Source: UBA11524 sp051883695
Lineage (GTDB): Bacteria > Bacillota > Clostridia > Christensenellales > Aristaeellaceae
Reading direction: 5' to 3'
Assembly (NCBI GenBank): GCA_051883695.1
Contig: JBJEUF010000058.1
Location: forward strand, 1-17,000
Length of the DNA: 17,000 bases
Below, piece after piece: positions 1 through 6,232 of the stretch; positions within the stretch are counted from its first letter, which is position 1, and every line of letters starts with the position of its first letter. The translations under genes were made by a program, and so were the position numbers. Under the pieces are notes generated by a model. That model ran no database searches and had not been told where the DNA came from. It saw only the letters and a program-made list of their open reading frames with translations.

Positions 1-742
1 GGGTGATCTTGAAGGCGGTGCGCTTGATGGTTTCCGCCACCACGTCGAAGGGCTGCCCCTTGACCTTCTCCAGCGCGGTCTTGACCACACCGGGGCCGGA
101 AACGCCCACATTGATGGCGCATTCCGGTTCGCCGACGCCGCAGAACGCGCCCGCCATGAAGGGGTTGTCCTCCACGGCGTTGCAGAACACCACCAGCTTC
201 GCGCAGCCCAGGCTGTCGTTGTCGGCGGTCAGCTCGGCGGTCTGCCTGATGATCTGCCCCATCTGCCGCACGGCGTTCATGTTGATGCCCGCGCGGGTGC
301 TGCCCACGTTGACGGAGGCGCACAGCCGCTCGGTGGTCGAAAGCACCTCGGGGATGGAGGCCACCAGACGCTCGTCGGCCCGGGTCGCGCCCTTTTGCAT
401 CAGGGCGCTGTAGCCGCCCAGAAAGTTCACGCCCATCTCCTTCGCGGCCTTGTCCAGCGCCCGGGCAATCGGGCGCGGGTCGCCCTGACAGATGAGGCTG
501 ACGGGCGTGACGGAGATGCGCTTGTTGACGATCGGGATGCCCAGCTCGCGCTCGATGGCTTCGCCCGTCCTGACCAGATCCTTCGCGGTCATGCAGATCT
601 TGTCATAGACCCGGGCGGCGCAGGCCTCGGCAACGGGATGGGAGCAGTCCAGCAGGTTGATGCCCAGCGTGATGGTGCGGATATCGAAGTTCTGCTCCTG
701 AATCATCTGCATCGTCTGAAGGATTTCGCCTGTCTCGATCAT
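1..742 (-). CDS. DUF711 / PFL family protein (UPF0210), N-terminal 247 residues; runs off the window
   Basis: The translation matches the conserved PFL/DUF711 family, known in streptococci and clostridia as the partner of an ACT-domain protein; its biochemical role is not established. Visible family-like blocks include TLGINLLDC near residue 20, GDPRPIARALDKAAKEMGVN in the middle, GGYSALMQKG, SVNVGSTRAGINMNAV and GVSGPGVV. Family members are about 450 residues, so roughly the first half is present and the C-terminus lies left of base 1. The ATG at 742 follows AAGGAGGAG by a normal distance, and the gene starts 20 bases after the stop of the ACT gene, so the two are almost certainly co-transcribed. 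A cytoplasmic enzyme or metabolite-responsive protein is the usual guess; no function can be read from the sequence. Confidence 0.9.
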   Translation of the reverse strand, partial: MIETGEILQTMQMIQEQNFDIRTITLGINLLDCSHPVAEACAARVYDKICMTAKDLVRTGEAIERELGIPIVNKRISVTPVSLICQGDPRPIARALDKAAKEMGVNFLGGYSALMQKGATRADERLVASIPEVLSTTERLCASVNVGSTRAGINMNAVRQMGQIIRQTAELTADNDSLGCAKLVVFCNAVEDNPFMAGAFCGVGEPECAINVGVSGPGVVKTALEKVKGQPFDVVAETIKRTAFKIT

Positions 743-762
743 GCTTATTCTCCTCCTTCACA

Positions 763-1035
763 TCAGATGCGATGCATCGCGTCAAAGATATCCATGCGCT
801 GCATGTGGATATGCAGGTTCCTGTCGCGCCGGATCGGATCGAAGGCCTCGTCGATGGCGGCGTACTCCATGCACGCGCCGTCCAGATCGACCACCATCAT
901 CATCGTGAAGCAGCCGGAAAGGATGGTCTGGGAGATTTCAAGGATATTGATGTTCAGGTCGGACAGCTTGGTGGCGACGGCTGCGATGATGCCGGTGGTG
1001 TCCTGACCGGTGACGGAAATGAGCGCCTTTGTCAT
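763..1035 (-). CDS. ACT domain protein (GcvR-like, UPF0237)
   Basis: A 90-residue protein that is a single ACT domain. ACT domains bind amino acids or other small ligands and control enzymes or regulators. The N-terminal GQDTTGIIAAVATKLSDLNI (residues 10-29) is the typical ACT ligand-binding turn and first helix, followed by a hydrophobic strand around FTMMMVVDL (43-51). The ATG at 1035 is chosen because AGGAGG precedes it at 8 bases. It lies just upstream of the DUF711 gene, an arrangement conserved in Gram-positive bacteria, which suggests that the ACT protein senses a ligand for DUF711 or forms a complex with it. That link is inference. The promoter is at 1132-1160, leaving a leader of about 90 bases containing a small CGGCGG/CCGCCG hairpin. 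Confidence 0.9.
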   Translation of the reverse strand: MTKALISVTGQDTTGIIAAVATKLSDLNINILEISQTILSGCFTMMMVVDLDGACMEYAAIDEAFDPIRRDRNLHIHMQRMDIFDAMHRI

Positions 1036-1131
1036 GGGTGACTCCTCCTGTGTATCCATATTGACCTCGGCGGATGGGCCGCCGGGACGGGCATACGAAA
1101 GCAAGGCATGGACATACCATACCAGTTTCAT

Positions 1132-1160
1132 ACTATATAGGATAATCCAGCGTTTGTCAA
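1132..1160 (-). promoter_or_regulatory. Sigma-A promoter of the ACT-DUF711 unit
   Basis: On the minus strand TTGACA (1160-1155) and TATAGT (1137-1132) are separated by 17 bases, a near-consensus housekeeping promoter pointing at the ACT gene. Transcription would start near 1125. Confidence 0.8.
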
Positions 1161-1167
1161 GAGATAA

Positions 1168-1274
1168 GCCGCAGGTGCAGTTCTTTTCCCCGGAGGGAGC
1201 GTTTCGCTTCTGCGGAAGCGAGGAGGGGGCTTTCCGTTCGCCCCCTCCACCCCTTCGGCTGCATACTTGTTTGT
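1168..1274. repeat. Intergenic repeat, copy 1 of 2 (about 97-107 bases)
   Basis: This copy and the one at 1299-1403 agree over about 96 bases with only four differences: two substitutions and two single-base indels. Both begin GCCGCAGGTGCAGTTC and end CCCCTTCGG(C)TGCAT, with a weaker shared TGTTTGT just beyond. Each holds two hairpins: CGCTTC-TGCG-GAAGCG, and a 9-bp stem GGAGGGGGC paired with GCCCCCTCC around a 9-base loop. The copies are 131 bases apart, start to start, in direct orientation. No coding gene or transposase is attached. The structure suggests a dispersed non-autonomous or REP-like element, but genome-wide copies cannot be checked here. Confidence 0.8.
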
Positions 1275-1298
1275 TTGCCGCTTTGAGTGATGCGTCCT

Positions 1299-1403
1299 GC
1301 CGCAGGTGCAGTTCTTTTCCCGGAGGGGGCGTTTCGCTTCTGCGGAAGCGAGGAGGGGGCTTTCCGATCGCCCCCTCCACCCCTTCGGTGCATTCATGTT
1401 TGT
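1299..1403. repeat. Intergenic repeat, copy 2 of 2
   Basis: Second copy of the unit at 1168-1274, with the same two hairpins. It differs by one C fewer in the CCCCGG run, A to G in the GGAGGG stretch, T to A in the loop of the second hairpin, and one C fewer near the end. The short open frames that cross both copies in several frames encode low-complexity Arg/Gly/Pro-rich peptides and are not credible genes. Confidence 0.8.
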
Positions 1404-1431
1404 GTTCATATATGATTGTGGATGCCCTGAG

Positions 1432-1468
1432 AAAAGCCGCAGGCGAGCGCGTTTTGCGTGCCTGCGGC
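1432..1468 (-). terminator. Intrinsic terminator of the marR-ABC-ABC-DUF4375 operon
   Basis: Perfect 9-bp inverted repeat GCCGCAGGC / GCCTGCGGC (1436-1444 and 1460-1468) with a 15-base loop. On the minus strand it is followed by TTTT. It starts 6 bases after the stop codon of the DUF4375 gene, where an operon terminator is expected. Confidence 0.8.
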
Positions 1469-1474
1469 AAAGGA

Positions 1475-1909
1475 TCAGGCGCAAAATGCGCCCGCGTTGT
1501 CCCGGATGTAGGCGGCAACCAGCGCGCGCAACGGCTGCTTCTCCTGCAGCGCGGCATACTGATCGTCAAACTCCCCATAGGCGGCGTGATGCTTTTCCAT
1601 CCGGCAGCCGTCGAGCGACTCAGGATCCATGTCCGTTTCGTCCCAGAAATGCGCCAGCAGCGCCTCGTATTCCACCGCGTCCACCGTCAGCAGCGCGGAG
1701 GGCACGATGGGCGCAAATTCGCCCGTTTCGCTCCCAAGGAACTGGCACAGGCCGCCGTTTTGCACCTCCTGATCAAACAGCCAGAGCGTGTACACGGCGA
1801 TCTCCGCGCCCTGCAGCTCGTTTTCCCTGGCGAATTTTCTGTCCAGCGTGCCGCCAAGGGTCAGAAACAGGGTCGCATCGTCCAGGGACATCATTTCCTC
1901 ATGGGTCAT
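1475..1909 (-). CDS. DUF4375 (DMP19-like) family protein
   Basis: A 144-residue soluble acidic protein. The segment around residues 40-60, with DQEVQNGGLCQFL (46-58), matches the signature of DUF4375/DMP19 proteins, in which an E-x-x-NGG-x-x-QF block is conserved. Members occur in many bacteria as small single-domain proteins; DMP19 of Neisseria was described as a DNA mimic, but most members have no assigned role and this one need not be a mimic. The ATG at 1909 is chosen because AAGGAGG precedes it by 7 bases; a longer frame upstream lacks a ribosome binding site. It lies 57 bases after the second ABC gene with no promoter or terminator between, so it is read as the last gene of the MarR/ABC operon. 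Confidence 0.72.
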   Translation of the reverse strand: MTHEEMMSLDDATLFLTLGGTLDRKFARENELQGAEIAVYTLWLFDQEVQNGGLCQFLGSETGEFAPIVPSALLTVDAVEYEALLAHFWDETDMDPESLDGCRMEKHHAAYGEFDDQYAALQEKQPLRALVAAYIRDNAGAFCA

Positions 1910-1966
1910 TGGGGTACCTCCTTGCGTGACTTCATTTGCCATATGGATATGCACCTGATTGCGGCT

Positions 1967-3760
1967 TCAATCCGCCCGGTCGAACTGCGCGTGGTACAGC
2001 TCATGGTACAGACCGCCCCTGTCCAGCAGCTCCCGATGGGTGCCGGATTCCACGATGCGGCCCTTGTCCATCACAAGGATGCAGTCCGCGCCGGTGATGG
2101 TGGAAAGCCTGTGGGCGATGATGAAGCAGGTGCGGCCGCGCATCAGCTGCAGCATGGCGTCCTGGATCTGCCGTTCCGTCCGGGTGTCCACGTTGCTGGT
2201 CGCCTCATCCAGGATGAGCATGGGGGAGTCGATCAGCATCGCCCGGGCGATGGTCAGCAGCTGCTTCTGCCCCTTGGAGATGCTGTTGCCGCTGCCGGTG
2301 ACGACGGTGTCGTAGCCATCGGGCAGGGACTGGATCATGTCGTGGATGTGCGCGGCCTTCGCGACGCGCTCCACCTCCTCGCGGGTCACGCCGTCCCGAC
2401 CGTAGGCGATGTTCTCAAACACCGTGCCGTCAAAGAGCCAGGTGTCCTGCAGCACCATGGTGAACTGGCGGCGCAATTCGTCCCGGCGGAGCCGGCGGAT
2501 ATCCACGCCGTCCAGCAGGATCGCGCCTTCCGTCACATCGTAGAAGCGCATGAGCAGGTTGATCATCGTCGTCTTGCCGCAGCCTGTTTCGCCCACGATG
2601 GCCATGACCCTGCCCGGCTGCACGGTGCAGGAGATGTCATGCAGCACGGTGTGCTCCGGCTCGTACCCGAAGGATACATTGCGGAACTCGATCTGTCCGC
2701 TGCAATGGTCGATGGGCCTTGCGTCGGGAGCGTCCGCGACCTCCGGGGAGAGCGCCAGCAGGCCCAGCACGCGCTCCGCCGCCGCCAATGAGGACTGAAT
2801 CTCCGCAAGGATGTTCGCAAACTCGTTGATGGGCCCGGAGAACTTGCGGGAGTACAGCACGAAGCTCGACACATCGCCCAGCCCGATGTGTCCGGCCATG
2901 TACACCAGCGCGCCAAAGACGCTCACCGCTGCCAGGGACAGGTTGTTGATGAGGTTCACCGTCGGGCCGGTGACGGCGGCGGTGTGATCGGCGTGCCAGG
3001 TGGCGTGGACGGCGTTGTCATTGTGGGTGCGGAAGCGCGCGTTGAACTCCTCCTCCTGATGATAGGCGCGGATGGTTTTCAGCCCGGAGACCGTTTCCTC
3101 CACATAGCCGTTCATCGCGCCCAGCATCCGGCTGCGTTTGGAGAACAGCGGGCGGACGATCCGCGCGCGCCAGCGGGTGACGGCGATGGAGCAGGGGATG
3201 GTCACCGCAAACACCAGCAGCAGCTGCGGTGCGATGGAGACCATCATGACGAAGGAGCCGACCACGGTCACCAGCGAGGAGATGATCTGCGTCAGGTCGG
3301 TGGAGAGCGTCGCGCCCACGGTGTCCACGTCATAGGAGAGGATGGAGATCACATCGCCGGTTTGATGGGTGTCGAAGAAGGAGATGGGCAGCGTCGTCAG
3401 GTGATCGAAGAGATCCTTGCGCATTTTGCTCACCACATTGCGGGAGAGACGGATCATGATCGCCGACAGTGCCCATGAGATGGCGGAGGACACCGCCGCC
3501 AGCACGATCATCAGGATCACATAGCGGATGACCACGGGGAAATCCACGCCGGTTTTCAGCGCGACGGCGTTGATGGCTGCGCCGGAAAGCCGGGGCGAAA
3601 CCAGTCCCAGCGCGTTGCCGAGGACGGAGAGCGCAGCGGCAAAGACGATGATGAAGCGGTACTTTGCCAGATACCTCCACATCTTCAGCAGTACGACGCT
3701 GGTTTTCTCCTTGGGCTTTGCAAAGGCAGGGCCGCGCCCTGCGCCGCGTCCGCCGTTCAT
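1967..3760 (-). CDS. ABC exporter half-transporter, subunit 2 (TM288/BmrD-like, catalytic Walker B)
   Basis: A 597-residue fused permease-ATPase of the multidrug/lipid exporter type. Six membrane helices occupy about residues 35-330, after a basic N-terminus. The ATPase domain shows Walker A GETGCGKTT from residue 390 (Lys396), Walker B LILDEATSNVD with catalytic Glu519, and switch His550 in IIAHRLS, all canonical. The signature motif is ISKGQ (494-498) rather than LSGGQ. This is the pattern of the catalytic partner in heterodimeric exporters, whose own signature faces the degenerate site. The start ATG overlaps the stop of the upstream half-transporter (ATGA) and follows GGGAGGTG, so the two are translationally coupled. 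Cytoplasmic membrane; substrate unknown, with drugs, peptides or lipids possible. Confidence 0.93.
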   Translation of the reverse strand: MNGGRGAGRGPAFAKPKEKTSVVLLKMWRYLAKYRFIIVFAAALSVLGNALGLVSPRLSGAAINAVALKTGVDFPVVIRYVILMIVLAAVSSAISWALSAIMIRLSRNVVSKMRKDLFDHLTTLPISFFDTHQTGDVISILSYDVDTVGATLSTDLTQIISSLVTVVGSFVMMVSIAPQLLLVFAVTIPCSIAVTRWRARIVRPLFSKRSRMLGAMNGYVEETVSGLKTIRAYHQEEEFNARFRTHNDNAVHATWHADHTAAVTGPTVNLINNLSLAAVSVFGALVYMAGHIGLGDVSSFVLYSRKFSGPINEFANILAEIQSSLAAAERVLGLLALSPEVADAPDARPIDHCSGQIEFRNVSFGYEPEHTVLHDISCTVQPGRVMAIVGETGCGKTTMINLLMRFYDVTEGAILLDGVDIRRLRRDELRRQFTMVLQDTWLFDGTVFENIAYGRDGVTREEVERVAKAAHIHDMIQSLPDGYDTVVTGSGNSISKGQKQLLTIARAMLIDSPMLILDEATSNVDTRTERQIQDAMLQLMRGRTCFIIAHRLSTITGADCILVMDKGRIVESGTHRELLDRGGLYHELYHAQFDRAD

Positions 3761-5466
3761 GCCGCGTCACCTCCCAGCTGAAGCCGGCACAGCTCCCGAT
3801 ACATCGGGCAGCTCCGGATGAGCTCGTCATGGGTGCCCTTGCCGATGATGCGTCCCCGGTCCATCACGAGGATCAGATCCGCCGCCATCACCGCCGAGAC
3901 GCGCTGCGCCACGATGACCGTCGTGGCTTGTCCGTGGCGCTCGCGCAGCGCCCGGTGCAGATCGCGATCCGTGCGGAAATCCAGCGCCGAGGAGCAGTCG
4001 TCCAGCAGCAGGATGCGCGGATCGCCCGCCAGCGCGCGACTGATGAGCACGCGCTGCTGCTGACCGCCGGACAGGTTGCGTCCGCGGACGTTCAGCCCGT
4101 GCTCCAGGCCGCCGTCCTTTTGCAGGATGAACCCGGCCTGGGCGCTTTGGATGGCGTCGCAAATGGCTTCGTCGCTGATGTCGCGCCCGAAGCGGATGTT
4201 CTCGCGGATGGTATCGGCCATCAGGAAATCATACTGGAACACCACGCCCAGACGGCTGTGCAGCTCCTCCGGCGCAAGGGAGGCGATGGGCCGTCCGCCG
4301 ATGCGGATCTCGCCCCTGTCCGCGTCATACTGGCGCATCAGCAGGGCAAGCAGCGTCGATTTGCCGCTGCCCGTCGGGCCGATCACGCCCAGCGTCTGCC
4401 CGTGCGCCACGCGGAAGTCCAGATCGGTCACATTGTCGAAATGCTTGTTGTAGGAAAAGCTCACGTGGTCAAAGGCGATGTGCGCTTCCTCCTCCGTGGG
4501 CTCCGCGTCCTTCTGCACGAGGTCGGCGGGCAGGCGCAGCACCTCCTCCAGACGCCGGGCGCTGGCGGAGCCCTTCGAGTACATGACGAAGATGCGCGTC
4601 ACCATCAGCAGCGCGTTGAGAATGATCGTCACATAAGAAAGGAAGGAGATGATGACGCCCGGGCCGGTGACCCCCAGGGACACGCGCCATGCGCCCACCA
4701 GCACCACCAGTGCCAGCGCGGCATTGAGGATGAAGGAGGTCACCGGGCTGACCACCGCCATGGTCAGGTCGGCCCTGCGCTGCCGGGCAGCCAGATCGGC
4801 ATTGACCTCGCCAAAGGCGTCCTGCTCCCATTTCGTGCGGGACAGCGCGCGGATGACCCTTGCGCCGGACATGTTTTCCTGCACCTTGCGCACCAGACGG
4901 TCCTGTCCCTCCTGCACGCGGGTGAACAGCGGCACGCCCTTCCTGGACGACCACCATACCGTCACCCCCAGCAGCGGCAGCATCGCCACCAGCACCAGCG
5001 TCAGCACCGGCTCGGTCACGGCGGAAACGATGATGCCGCCGATCAGCAGCATCGGCGCGCGAACGCCCAGGCGCTGCATCCGGTCGATCATGTTGTGGAC
5101 GTTGTAGGTGTCGGAGGTCAGGCGGGACACGAGGGACGCGTCCGTCAGGCGATCCTGCTGGGCGGCGGACAGCGCCGTGATGCGCCGGAACAGGTCGGTG
5201 CGCAGCGAGCGCGTGATCTCCCGGGAAACGTTGGTGGCCATGCGGTTGGCGATGCAGTTGCCCAGCCAGGCCAGCAACGCGCAGACGACCATCGCCGCGC
5301 CCATGAGCCATACGCCGGAGGCATCCTGTTTTTTCGCGTAGGTGTCGATGATGACCGAGAGCATCGCGGGCAGGAACAGCTCCATCACCGTGGCGCTGAT
5401 CTTGATGATCATCTGCCCGCAGATACGCCAGACATAGGGAATCAGATAGCGTCCGACGGTGCGCAA
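3757..5466 (-). CDS. ABC exporter half-transporter, subunit 1 (TM287/BmrC-like, degenerate ATP site)
   Basis: A 569-residue fused permease-ATPase, with a membrane domain over about residues 1-310. Walker A GPTGSGKST begins at residue 363 (Lys369) and the signature is canonical LSGGQ (465-469). Walker B ends in Asp-Asp (489-490), so the catalytic Glu is replaced by Asp, and the switch His is Gln521 (VAQRVS). This is the same degenerate combination known from TM287-type subunits, so the protein should pair with the neighbour at 1967-3760. No in-frame ATG or GTG fits the N-terminus. The best start is TTG at 5466, nine bases after GGGAGG, which makes the gene overlap marR by 25 bases. A longer frame upstream only runs antiparallel to marR codon content and is rejected. 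Confidence 0.93.
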   Translation of the reverse strand: MRTVGRYLIPYVWRICGQMIIKISATVMELFLPAMLSVIIDTYAKKQDASGVWLMGAAMVVCALLAWLGNCIANRMATNVSREITRSLRTDLFRRITALSAAQQDRLTDASLVSRLTSDTYNVHNMIDRMQRLGVRAPMLLIGGIIVSAVTEPVLTLVLVAMLPLLGVTVWWSSRKGVPLFTRVQEGQDRLVRKVQENMSGARVIRALSRTKWEQDAFGEVNADLAARQRRADLTMAVVSPVTSFILNAALALVVLVGAWRVSLGVTGPGVIISFLSYVTIILNALLMVTRIFVMYSKGSASARRLEEVLRLPADLVQKDAEPTEEEAHIAFDHVSFSYNKHFDNVTDLDFRVAHGQTLGVIGPTGSGKSTLLALLMRQYDADRGEIRIGGRPIASLAPEELHSRLGVVFQYDFLMADTIRENIRFGRDISDEAICDAIQSAQAGFILQKDGGLEHGLNVRGRNLSGGQQQRVLISRALAGDPRILLLDDCSSALDFRTDRDLHRALRERHGQATTVIVAQRVSAVMAADLILVMDRGRIIGKGTHDELIRSCPMYRELCRLQLGGDAA

Positions 5467-5900
5467 GGGCTGTCGCCTCCCTTCACATAGGCGGTAGCCT
5501 TCTCGGCGATGCGCCCCATCAGGGCCGACAGCGACGCCTTCTCTTCCTCGGTGAAGTCCTGCGTCAGGTATTCGTTCCACGCGCCGTAGCAGGCGAAGAT
5601 GCGGCTCATCACCGCCTGCGTCCGTTCCGTGGGATACACAAGCAGGCTGCGCCTGTCGCAGGGGTCAGCCTCCCGGCGTACATAGCCCTTTTCCTCCAGC
5701 ACACACAGCTGCCGCGTCACGGAGGACTTGTTCACGTTCAGCTCCTGCGCCAGCTCCTCCTGCGTCATGCCGGGATGGCGGCACAGCGCCGTCAGGTACG
5801 GCGTCTGACAGCCTGCCAGCCCCGTGTCCGCCAGCTCCTTTTCACGGAAGCGCATCGCGCAGCGGTAGGTGATGGAAATCTGCTGCATGAATGGATGCAT
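5442..5900 (-). CDS. MarR family transcriptional regulator
   Basis: A 152-residue winged-helix regulator. The helix-turn-helix spans about residues 45-72 (MTQEELAQELNVNKSSVTRQ), and the wing is near EADPCDRRSLLVYPTE (77-92), the usual D-x-x-DRR block. It should bind a palindromic operator as a dimer and repress the operon it heads until a ligand binds. The ATG at 5900 follows AAAGGAAG at a good distance; the open frame continues upstream only through the repeat island. Its 3' end overlaps the exporter gene by 25 bases, so the regulator and transporter are coupled. Seven cysteines (14, 31, 40, 66, 81, 104, 146) are many for this family, so thiol or redox sensing is possible but unproven. Confidence 0.92.
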   Translation of the reverse strand: MHPFMQQISITYRCAMRFREKELADTGLAGCQTPYLTALCRHPGMTQEELAQELNVNKSSVTRQLCVLEEKGYVRREADPCDRRSLLVYPTERTQAVMSRIFACYGAWNEYLTQDFTEEEKASLSALMGRIAEKATAYVKGGDSPCAPSDAI

Positions 5901-5933
5901 TCTGCTACTTCCTTTCTCAGATGGAAGAATGTT

Positions 5934-5947
5934 GTTGCACACGCAAC
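5934..5947. promoter_or_regulatory. Candidate MarR operator (GTTGC-ACAC-GCAAC)
   Basis: A 5-bp inverted repeat with a 4-base centre. It sits just downstream of the -10 box, over the expected start of marR transcription. Its place and TTGC/GCAA half-sites fit an autorepression site for the MarR protein. The regulator-site link is inference. Confidence 0.55.
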
Positions 5948-5948
5948 T

Positions 5949-5978
5949 ATTGTAGCGCAAAAGGGCGGCTCCTGTCAA
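5949..5978 (-). promoter_or_regulatory. Sigma-A promoter of the marR-ABC operon
   Basis: On the minus strand a perfect TTGACA (5978-5973) and TACAAT (5954-5949) are 18 bases apart. The -35 hexamer lies inside the CTCCTGT/ACAGGAG hairpin at the edge of the repeat island (5967-6224). Confidence 0.85.
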
Positions 5979-6224
5979 CAGGAGACAGAATCGCAGCGTG
6001 TCGAAAAAGTGCTTTTGGCACTTTTTCGAGGGATTGCGCTCCGCCACTGTCAGGGCTGCAAGCAGCCCTGACGGCCGTTCCTCCGTGTAAGGGCAGAGCC
6101 GGAAACGCCCCGCCCCGCCGGCAAAGCCGTCAGATACGATCACAGTCAGAGGGCCTGCGGGCCCTCCGACACCTCCCAAGGCTATTTTGACAGTCTGGGC
6201 TCCTGTCAACAGGCGACAGGATCG
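5967..6224. repeat. Hairpin-rich intergenic repeat island bounded by 27-base direct repeats
   Basis: The gap between the radical SAM gene and marR is bounded by two 27-base direct repeats (5967-5993 and 6198-6224; 25 of 27 bases equal), each containing CCTGTCAACAGG. Between them lie three strong hairpins: a 12-bp stem at 6001-6029, an 11-bp stem GTCAGGGCTGC/GCAGCCCTGAC at 6049-6072 and a 7-bp stem GAGGGCC/GGCCCTC at 6149-6166. An open frame crosses the island into marR, but it has no start signal and looks fortuitous. The architecture suggests a dispersed non-coding element; copy number cannot be tested here. Confidence 0.65.
6001..6029. terminator. Candidate bidirectional terminator hairpin
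   Basis: Perfect 12-bp stem TCGAAAAAGTGC / GCACTTTTTCGA with a 5-base loop; the A and T runs sit inside the stem. It could end transcription of the radical SAM gene before marR, or may simply be part of the repeat element. Confidence 0.45.
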
Positions 6225-6232
6225 GATTGTAT

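Noticed and set aside
1168..1403. CRISPR array
   Set aside because: Only two copies, units of about 100 bases with internal hairpins, and no cas genes nearby.
1010..2791. 593-residue plus-strand open frame across the ACT gene, repeats, DUF4375 gene and ABC gene
   Set aside because: It crosses a terminator, two promoters and three genes on the other strand, and has no ribosome binding site or recognisable domain.
3664..5490. 608-residue plus-strand open frame opposite the first ABC exporter gene
   Set aside because: The product is His/Arg/Gln-rich low-complexity sequence, as expected when a GC-rich gene is read in antisense. The minus-strand frame has clear ABC motifs, so this is a shadow.
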